A stretch of 37,078 nucleotides of DNA from Collinsella sp. (GTDB lineage: Bacteria > Actinomycetota > Coriobacteriia > Coriobacteriales > Coriobacteriaceae): contig DXLU01000035.1 of assembly GCA_019414565.1 (NCBI GenBank), forward strand, positions 1 through 37,078, given 5' to 3'. Position numbers and translations under genes: made by a program. Shown in pieces: positions 1-7,104 of the stretch (positions within the stretch are counted from its first letter, which is position 1; every line of letters starts with the position of its first letter). The notes below the pieces were generated by a model that saw only the letters and a list, made by a program, of their open reading frames with translations, had not been told where the DNA came from and ran no database searches.

Positions 1-490
1 GATGGGTGAATTGAACGCAATGGGGACGGAGAAGGCTGCAGCGAGAACGAGCGTACAAATCCATACGGCCCTGTCTCTTAGGATTAGTTTGAGAAGAAGT
101 CGACAGTACATTTAGAAGCACCCACATTCCTCAAAGCATCGTTAGATTAATGATGACAGACCGAATGAAGATACGTGCGACGGGGGCGAGGCGAATGGCT
201 GAGCGGTATCGATACGCGGGTTCAACGGTATTATATTGACCACATAGATTATTAACTTGCATTTCTAACAGTTAAGGAGACGGGTGCTTTCCAGCACACT
301 CCTTCGATGATGCCTTCCGCTAGTTGCTATGCCGGATTCAGCCAACAAAGAATGTGCCCGGGCGCTCAGGTTCACCGTTAGCGTTGGCAACATATGAGAT
401 GGGCCAGACCCTTGCCGCGCGCCGATTGCGCGAGAGGTGTCGGGCTCCATGTTTATTCCACCTGCTTGTTATCAACCAGCTTCGTTCAAC

Positions 491-640
491 GTCAGACATT
501 CAAGATGTCAGACGTCGAACCTGCGCTAAAGACGCAGCTGGGGCTACTAGTTGCCTACAATCGCTCGCGAAGCTCACCTGTTCGTGCGTGAATGTCTGAC
601 AGCTCCGTCAGACATTGTCGGACATTTGATTGTTCGACAA
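491..640. promoter_or_regulatory. Cluster of 10-bp operator-like repeats
   Basis: The sequence GTCAGACATT occurs at 491-500 and 607-616 and inverted at 591-600. Variants are GTCAGACGTC at 507-516 and GTCGGACATT at 617-626. The copies at 591-600 and 607-616 form a perfect 10-bp inverted repeat with a 6-base spacer. TGTCGGACA at 616-624 is followed 15 bases later by TGTTCGACA at 631-639. Such spacing is typical of sites for a dimeric DNA-binding protein, but no gene starts nearby, so the regulated target is unknown. Confidence 0.4.
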
Positions 641-756
641 ATGCGCACGTGGTCGCGTTCGCAAAGATAACTGAACGGTCGATGGGTGCGTTGAGACCGG
701 AGCAAACGGCGGATGCCAGAAAAATGGCCTCACAGAATCGCACCCATGGTTGATAA

Positions 757-794
757 AATTGACCGCCCGGGCGCAAATACCCGGGCGGTCAATT
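757..794. terminator. Perfect 15-bp hairpin, likely bidirectional terminator
   Basis: A perfect 15-bp inverted repeat (757-771 with 780-794) encloses an 8-base loop. The stem is GC-rich in the middle (GACCGCCCGGG) with an AATT end on both sides, and A-rich sequence precedes it. It lies about 60 bases beyond the stop of the remnant at 854-1033, on that remnant's strand, so it may be its old terminator. Confidence 0.5.
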
Positions 795-853
795 CGTCCC
801 CTCGTTCGCGATCCTGTTGGGTTTGGGGCTTTGACATGTTGTTGACGGATGGA

Positions 854-1033
854 TCAGCCGTACAGCTTGATCTCCCGGGGTTCCATGTGGTCGTCCCCCA
901 ATAAGACGTCCCTGATGTAGCCCTGCGGCAGGAACTCGACGGGCAGCACTGGGTCGTCGACGTAGCCGGGCACTGGGAGTAGGCGTGGCCTTTGGACATA
1001 GCGTGGCCGCCTGCCGGCGGTCGGACTGCCACT
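854..1033 (-). pseudogene. Orphan C-terminal protein remnant
   Basis: Reading the minus strand from 1033 to a TGA at 854-856 gives a 59-residue open frame with no start codon or ribosome binding site, directly preceded by an in-frame TGA. Its second half (PVEFLPQGYIRDVLLGDD, ending REIKLYG) reads like the end of a real protein rather than random frame. I do not recognise the family. It is most simply the tail of a gene whose body was lost, consistent with the palindrome-rich surroundings. It could still be chance coding-like sequence. Confidence 0.35.
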
Positions 1034-1108
1034 TCAGCCAAAAGCTCAGGCGCGCGCATTAAAATAATGAATATATCGCTTGATGGGCTTTTGACCAAGC
1101 ATGAACAT

Positions 1109-1155
1109 CGCAGGTAAATCCGTGTACCAATTTTTGGTACACGGATTTACCTGCG
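1109..1155. terminator. Perfect 22-bp hairpin
   Basis: Arms 1109-1130 and 1134-1155 are perfect reverse complements around a 3-base T loop. A stem of 22 bp is longer than an ordinary rho-independent terminator. No gene ends next to it now, so it could be a relic terminator or a small palindromic repeat. The arm contains CGCAGGTAA, also present in the arm of the palindromic element at 15166-15269, possibly by chance. Confidence 0.45.
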
Positions 1156-1272
1156 GTTTATTGAAAGCTCTGACATGCGCTGTCGACTTCATTAAAATCG
1201 ATTGCCGATCAAGTCTTCCTATATATGCGAGCCCCAAGAAACTGCGCTGTGAACCTGAGTCCTCTATCGATC

Positions 1273-1321
1273 GGCCCGGTGCACCGGGCCGCTGTCCTCG
1301 AGCCGGCAACAGCTTGCCGGT
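1273..1321. repeat. Two adjacent short GC-rich palindromes
   Basis: Positions 1273-1292 are an uninterrupted 20-bp palindrome centred on GTGCAC. At 1304-1310 and 1315-1321 CCGGCAA pairs with TTGCCGG across a 4-base loop. Neither is followed by a T run, so terminator function is not supported. Confidence 0.4.
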
Positions 1322-1508
1322 CTCAAAACGTATGCCGTCCGGCACGACCGACAGCCGAGCCTTGTGCCCCACTCGAGCAGTGCCAGAACCCCGTGCCGGA
1401 ACCCACGCAGACGATGGCAGGGGAATTCAGCCGCGGCCATCGAGGAGCCGACCTAGGGACGGCGCCCTCATTCCTCAATGGATTTCCACCGCCCCTTATA
1501 GGTCTGGA

Positions 1509-1547
1509 TTGATTTAATGCTTGATTTAATCCGGCTGAATAAGCCGG
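1509..1547 (+). promoter_or_regulatory. Direct repeat plus hairpin upstream of antitoxin gene
   Basis: TTGATTTAAT occurs twice in direct orientation at 1509-1518 and 1521-1530, 12 bases apart. It is followed at once by CCGGCT (1531-1536) pairing with AGCCGG (1542-1547). The repeats lie about 135 bases before the small ribbon-helix-helix gene. Antitoxins of that fold commonly bind repeated sites upstream of their own gene, so this is a candidate operator by inference. Confidence 0.3.
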
Positions 1548-1664
1548 GCATGGGCCGGTCGACAAATGAAAGGTAAAAAAGCAGATGCGGCCGTACGCCG
1601 GTGCGGGATTCGGGTGATGTGATAGAAAGTAATTCACGTATTGCATCCAACTGGGAGGCGCATC

Positions 1665-1859
1665 ATGGCAACCGCCACCGCAGCCCTGAGAATCCCCGAG
1701 GACCTCTCGAACAGGTACGACCGCCTGGCGAAGTCGACGGGCCGCACGAAAAACTTCTACATGACGGAGGCCATCGCCGCCGAGATAGACAGGCTCGAAT
1801 ACGAGTACGGCCTCATGAATTATCCGGGAAGCGTTTGGTTGCGAGGCACGCCGGTGTGA
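1665..1859 (+). CDS. Ribbon-helix-helix antitoxin-like protein, probably C-terminally altered
   Basis: A 64-residue protein starting at an ATG preceded by a good GGGAGGCG ribosome binding site. Residues 7-50 match the small ribbon-helix-helix antitoxins of RelB/DinJ or DUF6290 type: TAALRIPEDLSNRYDRLAKS forms the beta strand and first helix, and GRTKNFYMTEAIAAEIDRLE the second helix. Family members usually continue after the LEYEYGL region into an acidic toxin-binding tail. Here the frame ends in an unrelated hydrophobic stretch (YPGSVWLRGTPV). No RelE/ParE toxin follows; the next gene is a histidine kinase on the opposite strand ending 13 bases away. I infer an orphan, truncated antitoxin that may still bind DNA. 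The family assignment is firm at fold level only. Confidence 0.7.
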   Translation: MATATAALRIPEDLSNRYDRLAKSTGRTKNFYMTEAIAAEIDRLEYEYGLMNYPGSVWLRGTPV

Positions 1860-1871
1860 GGGCCTGATTCG

Positions 1872-3308
1872 TCAGATCCCGCACAGGGGGACCGCGATGG
1901 TGACCACCGCGCCGCCCGAGGGGCTGTTGGCGAGCGAGACGGAGCCCCCGTGGGCGCTCGCGGCCTCGGAGGCGACATGGAGGCCGAGCCCGTAGTGGCG
2001 GCCTCCGTCGCGCGAGGAGCGGGACGAGTCGTCTGTGAAGAGGCGCTCGCAGCCGCGTTCGAGGGCGGCGGGAGAGAAGCCCGGTCCGTCGTCGGCCACC
2101 TCGATGACGAGGTGGCCGCCCGCGACGTCGCAGGAGACCGCCACGCGCGAGCGCGCGTGCTCGGCGGCGTTGGCCACGAGGTTCGCGGCGGCTCGCGCCA
2201 GGGCGGTTCGGTCGAGCGGGGCCTCGGGCGCGCCCGCGACAGCGGGGCCCGTGGCCGCGTCGAGCGTCACGCCTCGCGCCCGGGCGATCTGGGCGGCCTC
2301 GGCGAGGACCTGTTCGCAGAGCTCGGCCGGCCGCATGGGGGCCCTCTCCGCCCCGCCGGACCCGCGCGAGGCCTCGATGAGCAGGCGCACGTAGCCGTCG
2401 AGCCTTTCGACACTGCCGGCTATGTCGCGCGCGGCGGCCGCGAGGTCGGCGTCTTTCTCGTCTTCCAGCTCCTCCGCTACGAAGTCGGCGTTGGCGCGCA
2501 GCACGGTGAGCGGCGTCTTGAGGTCGTGGGCGAGCGACGTCATCTGCTCGCGCTGCCCCCGCTCCGCGGCCCAGCGGGCCTCGAGCGACTCGGCGAGGGA
2601 GGCCCGCATGGCGTCCATCGCGGCGAGGACGTCGTTCACCTCGCGCACGTTGGTGCTGCCGACCGCGAAGTCGAGCTCCCCCGCGCCGACGCGCCCCGCC
2701 GCCTCCGCGAGCGGCGCCATCTTGCGCGAGATCACGCGGCTCGCGCGGCGCGCGACGAGCGCAAGCGCAAGTGCGCTTCCCGCCGTGGCGCCGACGAGCA
2801 TGAGGTTCTGCGGGTTGGGAAGCAGGCCGGCGAGGTCGCGCGAGACCCACTGCGGCAGATACTCGCTGACGAGCGCGCAGGCCCCGCCACCTTTGAGCGG
2901 GAACGCGGCGTAGGTAACGCCCGAACCCCCGCCCTCGATCTCCACTGTGCCCGGATCCGCGGCGAGTGCCGTACGAGCCATTTCCTTCGCGTCCTCGAGC
3001 CGCGTGCTCTCGAGGTCTGTCATCAGCACGTTTCCGTCCTTGTTCAGGATGAGGTAGCGGTACGCCGTCGGCACGTCCTGCTGCCCGCAGACGCCGTCGC
3101 GTGCCAGGCCCTCCGCGACCTCGCGCGCATTGGCCGGCCCCCAGCTTGCCTCGTAGACGAAGCCCGCGTTGATCGCCACAGAGAGCATCATGAACGAGGC
3201 GAGCCACGCCGTGGCGACTGCCGCGAACGCGTAGGCGAAGTAGCGCGCGATGACGAAGGAGAGCGGCATGCCCCCGCGACCTCGCGCCCCGATCCTCAGA
3301 GCTGCCAC
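1872..3308 (-). CDS. Two-component sensor histidine kinase (LanK-like)
   Basis: A membrane histidine kinase of 478 residues if the GTG at 3306-3308 is used. This start overlaps the response-regulator gene by 13 bases and follows a GG-rich site. The ATG at 3267-3269 is an alternative giving a protein 13 residues shorter. Two membrane helices (about 19-48 and 167-186) flank an extracytoplasmic sensor domain of roughly 115 residues. Then come a HAMP linker, the dimerisation helix with phospho-acceptor H261 (LAHDLKTPLTVLR), an N box around N377-N380, G1 DDGPG at 406-410 and G2 GLGL at 440-443. It should phosphorylate the regulator encoded just upstream. As last gene of the ABC exporter operon it probably senses the exported peptide or the cell-wall damage it causes. 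Very high GC. Confidence 0.9.
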   Translation of the reverse strand: MAALRIGARGRGGMPLSFVIARYFAYAFAAVATAWLASFMMLSVAINAGFVYEASWGPANAREVAEGLARDGVCGQQDVPTAYRYLILNKDGNVLMTDLESTRLEDAKEMARTALAADPGTVEIEGGGSGVTYAAFPLKGGGACALVSEYLPQWVSRDLAGLLPNPQNLMLVGATAGSALALALVARRASRVISRKMAPLAEAAGRVGAGELDFAVGSTNVREVNDVLAAMDAMRASLAESLEARWAAERGQREQMTSLAHDLKTPLTVLRANADFVAEELEDEKDADLAAAARDIAGSVERLDGYVRLLIEASRGSGGAERAPMRPAELCEQVLAEAAQIARARGVTLDAATGPAVAGAPEAPLDRTALARAAANLVANAAEHARSRVAVSCDVAGGHLVIEVADDGPGFSPAALERGCERLFTDDSSRSSRDGGRHYGLGLHVASEAASAHGGSVSLANSPSGGAVVTIAVPLCGI

Positions 3309-3958
3309 TTGTACCCCATCCCCCAGACGGTCGCGATCGGATCGGCGCCGGCCTCGGAGAGTTTCCTCCGGGCGCGACTGACCTGCATGGATATGGCCGC
3401 GTCGTCGGCGTCGCTCTCCCAGCCGAGCACCGCCTCGCGTATCTGCGCGCGGCTCATGACCTGCCCGGGGTGGCGGGCGAGGTACTCGCAGATGGCGTAC
3501 TCGGTGGGCGTGAGCGGCACGGCCTCGCCGCCCACGGCGAGGCCGCGCGCCCTGAGGTCGATCCGCACCTCCCCGAAGGAGAGGGCGTGCGAGCGCGGCC
3601 GGCGCTCACGGCGTAGATGGGCCGCGACCTTGGCGCGCAGCTCCGCGGCCCCGAAGGGCTTGCGGACGTAGTCGTCGGCGCCCAGGCCGTAGGCGGCCAC
3701 GGCATCCTCCTCGGCCACGCGAGCGGTCAGGAAGACGATGGGGCCGTCGAAGTCCTGGCGGATCTGCCGCACGAGCTCGAAGCCGTCGAGCCCCGGCATC
3801 ATGACGTCGCAGAGCACGAGGTCGAAGCGCGAGAGGTCCATCCCCGGGACCGCCGTCGGGTCCTCCGCCTTGACGACCTCATGGCCGTCGCGGCCGAGGA
3901 CGCGCGCAAGCGCGTCGAGGATCGCCCGTTCATCATCCACTGCCAGTATCCTCGCCAT
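3296..3958 (-). CDS. OmpR-family response regulator (LanR-like)
   Basis: A 220-residue regulator with a receiver domain (1-115) and a winged-helix DNA-binding domain (about 125-220). Acidic pocket residues D8 and D9, phospho-acceptor D51 (LCDVMMPG), T78 and K100 are all present. The C-terminal half has the OmpR/PhoB winged-helix pattern (LTPTEYAICEYLARHPGQ, then VWGMGYKW at the end). The start follows a strong AGGAGG site 7 bases upstream. The gene sits 45 bases after the YxeA-like gene and overlaps the kinase gene, so the pair is co-translated. By analogy with LanRK, YxdJK and CprRK systems it likely activates its own operon when antimicrobial peptides are present. The target promoter upstream of 6708 is a prediction. 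Confidence 0.93.
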   Translation of the reverse strand: MARILAVDDERAILDALARVLGRDGHEVVKAEDPTAVPGMDLSRFDLVLCDVMMPGLDGFELVRQIRQDFDGPIVFLTARVAEEDAVAAYGLGADDYVRKPFGAAELRAKVAAHLRRERRPRSHALSFGEVRIDLRARGLAVGGEAVPLTPTEYAICEYLARHPGQVMSRAQIREAVLGWESDADDAAISMQVSRARRKLSEAGADPIATVWGMGYKWQL

Positions 3959-4003
3959 GTTCGACCTCCTGAAACTCTCGTCGGAATTGTACTAACGCCG
4001 CGC

Positions 4004-4405
4004 TCAGCGGTCCAGAGCCCTGCGCGCAGCCACGGGTGTCTCGGCCGCGTCGCACGCGCGGTAGCGCACGCCCGAGCCGCCGCGCGCCTCGATCTCGAGC
4101 CAGCCCTCGCCGTCCGACTCCCGCCCGAAGAAGATGAGCTGGAGCTCTCGGACATTGCCTCTGTCGTCCGCCGCGTCCACCAGGTAGACGTAGTTTGCCC
4201 CCGCCCCGGTGGCGTCGGCGTAGGAGCTCGCGTGGCTGCCGGGCTCGGGCGCGGGCGCCCACATGGCGATCTCAGGGTTAGGCAGCACGCGGTCGGCGAT
4301 CGAGCGCAGCGCCGACCCCCAGCCGGCGTCGAGCAGGGCATTCCTGCCCAGGATGAGCGCTGCGGAGAGGAGGGCGAGCACGGCGGCGAGCGGCCTCCTA
4401 CGCAT
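4004..4405 (-). CDS. YxeA-like (DUF1093) secreted protein
   Basis: A 133-residue protein with an N-terminal hydrophobic segment (residues 6-20) that should act as a signal or membrane anchor. The rest matches the YxeA family: a Tyr-containing strand (NYVYLVDAADDRG), ELQLIFFG, a GEGWLEIEARGGSGV turn and a final helix with PVAARRAL. In Bacillus subtilis yxeA lies in the yxdJKLM-yxeA operon, which combines a two-component system and an ABC transporter and is associated with the cationic peptide LL-37. The same combination here suggests an accessory periplasm-facing role in peptide sensing or protection. Its start overlaps the preceding permease gene by 8 bases. The biochemical function of the family is not known to me. 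Confidence 0.7.
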   Translation of the reverse strand: MRRRPLAAVLALLSAALILGRNALLDAGWGSALRSIADRVLPNPEIAMWAPAPEPGSHASSYADATGAGANYVYLVDAADDRGNVRELQLIFFGRESDGEGWLEIEARGGSGVRYRACDAAETPVAARRALDR

Positions 4406-5207
4406 CTGCCCTCCCGTCCTCGAAGCGGCAGAACCAGGCGAGAAGGACGGCGGCGGCTGCCAGGGTGAGCGCGAGGCCAGCGAGCGCAGTCGTGAGGAGA
4501 GGGCCCGCCGCGCGTGCGGCGTCGATGAAGGCCTCCACCCCGAGCGACCCCAGGCGCGCGGGCCAGGCGAGCGGCACCCAGCCCAGGGGCGTCGCCAGGG
4601 TACCGGTGAGCTCGCCGGTCATGAGGCCGTGTGCAAGTCCGCCCACCGAGAAGAACGCGAGGAGCGTCCCCGCCGCGCCGCCGCCGATGGCGGCGTTGCG
4701 GCCGAGGCGCAGGGCCACGCCGAGCCCCAGCGCGTAGAGGGGCAAGCTGCCCAGCACGATGCCCGCCCAGGCGGCCGCAAGCGGAGCGGGCCCGAGCGGC
4801 AGGCGTCCGGCGACGGCGAGCGCGCCCCCGAACACGCTGAGCGCCACGGCCAGCGCGCCCGCGCCGAGCGCCGCAAGGGCGAGCAGCTTCGCCGCGACGG
4901 CGCGCCCTCGCGAGGGGACCGCCGTGAGGTTGGTGAGGCGCCCGGCAGCGCGCTCCTCGTCCACGGCGAGCCCGCAGACGATGGCGGACATGAGCGGCAT
5001 GAGGGCGCCGAGGAACTGGGCGTAGGCGTCCGCGCCCAGCGCCGGGTCCCATCGGGTTACGGAGAAGTACTCGCCGCAGGCAAGACCGGCTGCCAGGCCG
5101 CAGGCGAGGTGCACCGCCGAGAGCGGGGAGCGCGCCAGGCGCAGGGCCTCGGAGAGCAGGGCCCGCGGGAGAGTCATGCGCGGCGTCGGGTCGGAGAGTC
5201 GTGTCAT
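4398..5207 (-). CDS. Lantibiotic-protection ABC permease, LanG/MutG type
   Basis: A very hydrophobic 269-residue protein with about six predicted membrane helices and no ATPase motifs, fitting the LanG subunit of LanFEG immunity exporters. Tell-tale features are the N-terminal cytosolic LLSEALRLARSPL segment and the conserved VDEERAAGRLTNLTAVPSRG loop between helices 2 and 3. An ATG at 5205-5207 is preferred because AGAGG lies at the right distance. An upstream in-frame ATG at 5211-5213 would sit against the ribosome binding site. The gene almost overlaps its partner permease upstream. With the other permease and the ATPase it should form a complex that expels peptide antibiotics from the membrane. 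No lantibiotic precursor gene is nearby, so resistance rather than producer immunity is inferred. Confidence 0.85.
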   Translation of the reverse strand: MTRLSDPTPRMTLPRALLSEALRLARSPLSAVHLACGLAAGLACGEYFSVTRWDPALGADAYAQFLGALMPLMSAIVCGLAVDEERAAGRLTNLTAVPSRGRAVAAKLLALAALGAGALAVALSVFGGALAVAGRLPLGPAPLAAAWAGIVLGSLPLYALGLGVALRLGRNAAIGGGAAGTLLAFFSVGGLAHGLMTGELTGTLATPLGWVPLAWPARLGSLGVEAFIDAARAAGPLLTTALAGLALTLAAAAVLLAWFCRFEDGRADA

Positions 5208-5212
5208 GGCCA

Positions 5213-5983
5213 TCACCTCTCCTCGGAGCGCGCGAACCAGGCCGCGCCCGCCGCCGTGAGCGCGGCGAACGCGAGCGCGCAGACCGCAAGGCCCGCCAGC
5301 GTGAGCATGCCGTCCGCCATGAGCGCCCCGCCGAGCGCCATGTCCGCCGCGAGCGGCTCGCCGCTCGGCAGCACGGGAATGAAGCTCGTGGGGATGACCA
5401 TGTTCGCCGACGGCGGAAAGAGCTGCGGCAGCGGCACCAACGACCAGGCGAACCCACCTAAGAGTTGCGCGGCGAGCGGGCAGAAGATGCCCGCGAGCAT
5501 GCCGAGCCGCGCCGTGAGGAAGAGCCCTGCAGGGATCATCCACGCCGCGGTCACCGTGTTGGCGAGCGCGCAGAGGAGCATCGTGAGCGTGCCCGCGGCC
5601 GTGAGACCCTGCGAGGAGAACGCCGATCCCGCGAGGTAGATGCCGAAGACCACGAGGTTCGAGAGCGTGCAGAGCGCGAGGCACCAGAGCGCCTTGGCCC
5701 ACCAGGCGCGCCCGAGCGGGAAGCCCAGGCCCAGAAGCCCCCGCATCCGCGTGCGAGCATCCGCCCGCGCGACGCACGCCACCACGAGCGAGAGACACAC
5801 GGGCAGGAAGAGCGCGTACCAGTAGTTCCACGCGCTGAAGATCTGCACGCCCCGGTAGGGCATCGCGCCGAGCAGCGGCATCGGCAGCGCCATGAGCACG
5901 GCCAGGCGAACCGGTGCCGCGTGGCGCGACTTCAGGGCCTCGGCGCGCAGGGCCGCGAGCAGGCCGCCTTTCTCACCCGTCAT
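5213..5983 (-). CDS. Lantibiotic-protection ABC permease, LanE/MutE type
   Basis: A 256-residue membrane protein with about six hydrophobic helices and a short basic N-terminus (AALRAEALKSRHAAPVRL), typical of the LanE/EpiE/MutE permease. It contains the characteristic YWYALFLPVCLSLVVACVAR second helix and the RGLLGLGFPLGRAWWAKAL loop, and a proline-rich ending (PSANMVIPTSFIPVLPSGEP). Its ATG overlaps the stop of the ATPase gene in an ATGA junction, so the two are translationally coupled. It pairs with the LanG-type permease downstream. Alternative assignment is a generic BcrB-type bacitracin permease; the paired E/G arrangement favours LanFEG. Confidence 0.85.
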   Translation of the reverse strand: MTGEKGGLLAALRAEALKSRHAAPVRLAVLMALPMPLLGAMPYRGVQIFSAWNYWYALFLPVCLSLVVACVARADARTRMRGLLGLGFPLGRAWWAKALWCLALCTLSNLVVFGIYLAGSAFSSQGLTAAGTLTMLLCALANTVTAAWMIPAGLFLTARLGMLAGIFCPLAAQLLGGFAWSLVPLPQLFPPSANMVIPTSFIPVLPSGEPLAADMALGGALMADGMLTLAGLAVCALAFAALTAAGAAWFARSEER

Positions 5984-6708
5984 GCCGCCACCTCCCCGCG
6001 CGCTCGTCGCCCTTCCCGACAGAAGCTCATGAAGAGTTCCTCGAGGTCCTGCCCGGGACGAAGCGCATCCTCGTAGGCGAGGCGCCCCCCGCAGATGATG
6101 CCGATGGTGTCCGCCATCTGCTGCACCTCGGAGAGGATGTGGCTCGAGACGATCACCGTCGTACCCGCCGCCGCGAAGCCGCGGATCTGGTCGCGCAGCT
6201 CCTCGATGCCGATGGGGTCGAGGCCGTTGGTGGGCTCGTCGAGCACGAGCAGGCGTGGCCGGGCGATCAGCGCCAGTGCGAGCCCCAGGCGCTGCCGCAT
6301 GCCCATCGAGAAGCGCCCGGCGCGCTTCTTCCCGGTGTCCGCGAGGTCCACGGCGGCGAGCACCTCATCTATGCGGCTCTCGGGAAGGCCCAGCAGCGTG
6401 GTGCGCACGCGCAGGTTCTCGCGCGCGGTGAGGTTGGGGTAGAGCGGCGCCTCCTCGATGAGGCTGCCGATTGCGTAGAGGTCCTCGCGGCGCCAGGCGT
6501 GCCCGGCAAAGAGGATCTCCCCGGCCGTCGGCCGCAGCATCCCGCAGATCATCTTGAGCGTTGTCGACTTGCCGGCGCCGTTGGGACCGAGCAGCCCGTA
6601 CACCTCGCCCTCGCGGATATGAAGGCTCACGTCGGCCACGGCGTCCTGCGCCTGGTCGCCGCGGCCGAAGCGCTTGGTGAGCCCGCGCGTCTCAAGCATG
6701 TAACCCAT
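5980..6708 (-). CDS. Lantibiotic-protection ABC transporter ATPase, LanF type
   Basis: A 242-residue ABC ATPase, first gene of the exporter operon. Walker A is GPNGAGKST (41-49), the signature FSMGMRQR (133-140) and Walker B LLVLDEPTNGLDP (153-165), with a switch histidine in VSSHILSE. The usual Q-loop glutamine is replaced by glutamate in SLIEEAPLYPNL (about residue 85). This E-loop is a hallmark of LanF/BcrA-class peptide exporters. The start follows GAAAGGA at good distance. It powers the two downstream permeases to remove lantibiotic-like peptides from the membrane outer face. High GC relative to the genes that follow suggests the whole operon was acquired. Confidence 0.92.
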   Translation of the reverse strand: MGYMLETRGLTKRFGRGDQAQDAVADVSLHIREGEVYGLLGPNGAGKSTTLKMICGMLRPTAGEILFAGHAWRREDLYAIGSLIEEAPLYPNLTARENLRVRTTLLGLPESRIDEVLAAVDLADTGKKRAGRFSMGMRQRLGLALALIARPRLLVLDEPTNGLDPIGIEELRDQIRGFAAAGTTVIVSSHILSEVQQMADTIGIICGGRLAYEDALRPGQDLEELFMSFCREGRRARGEVAA

Positions 6709-7104
6709 GGGTTTATCCTTTCTCTTCCGGGCGCGCGGGCCGATTCACCGTGCCCCCGCGTCTTACCTTTCGGGTTCACCATCCATGGTGGGGCGCGTTT
6801 CTAACGAAGCCGTAACGGCCGTTGGGTTCTTTTAGCGCCAACCCTTCTCGACCCGCACATCATGATTAATTTGCTTAAGGCAACAACTTTCCCGATCGAT
6901 GTAATCACCGAATCAAAACGTGTACATCAGCCATCAAAGATGCCGAAAAATGTCATATTTAGAGGCTGATGTACACAAATGCAGAATCCCGCACAACCCA
7001 GTAGCATCCTCCATATGTCTGGACTCTCTATGCTTACGCTGGATAGACATCGCCGGAACGGGTATAGTATCGATAGTTTTGTCGTTAACCAGCGGGGGAG
7101 TCCT
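6709..7104. promoter_or_regulatory. Divergent intergenic region with operator-like palindromes
   Basis: This stretch separates the minus-strand ABC operon from the plus-strand phosphatidyltransferase. Two palindromes lie close to the ABC operon start: CACCATCCATGGTG at 6777-6790 and AACGGCCGTT at 6814-6823. These are candidate sites for the operon's own regulator, by position only. Further right a 13-bp inverted repeat (6920-6932 with 6964-6976) brackets 31 bases. A plausible -10 for the plus-strand gene is TATAGT near 7065-7070. Confidence 0.4.
6920..6976. repeat. 13-bp inverted repeat around a 31-base AT-rich spacer
   Basis: GTGTACATCAGCC at 6920-6932 is perfectly inverted at 6964-6976. 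The spacer has smaller paired segments (CATC/GATG). It sits where the GC-rich operon gives way to the housekeeping composition. It may be a regulatory hairpin, or an end of a vanished mobile segment. Confidence 0.45.

Larger units (their letters stand above)
1..1664. other. Gene-poor region with short palindromes
   Basis: I see no convincing complete gene before 1665. The open frames here lack ribosome binding sites and family-like composition. What the stretch does hold is listed separately: a cluster of 10-bp repeats at 491-640, hairpins at 757-794, 1109-1155, 1273-1292 and 1304-1321, a probable protein-tail remnant at 854-1033, and a direct repeat at 1509-1530. Base composition is more AT-rich in the first 300 bases than in the operon that follows. 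The mixture of remnants and palindromes resembles the edge of an accessory region, which is inference. Confidence 0.6.

Noticed and set aside
1323..1646. A 107-codon minus-strand frame
   Set aside because: No ribosome binding site or recognisable domain, and it spans palindromic DNA. Overlapping frames of similar length are equally poor.
1813..3207. A 464-codon minus-strand frame rich in Arg and Gly
   Set aside because: It is an alternate frame of the histidine kinase gene; the kinase frame has all catalytic motifs and this one has none.
1950..3671. A 573-codon plus-strand frame across the kinase and regulator genes
   Set aside because: Antisense shadow of GC-rich genes; no motif, no ribosome binding site.
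6979..7104. N-terminal extension of the first phosphatidyltransferase
   Set aside because: The extra 42 codons contain the probable promoter and lack a ribosome binding site; the family domain begins well after the GTG at 7105.
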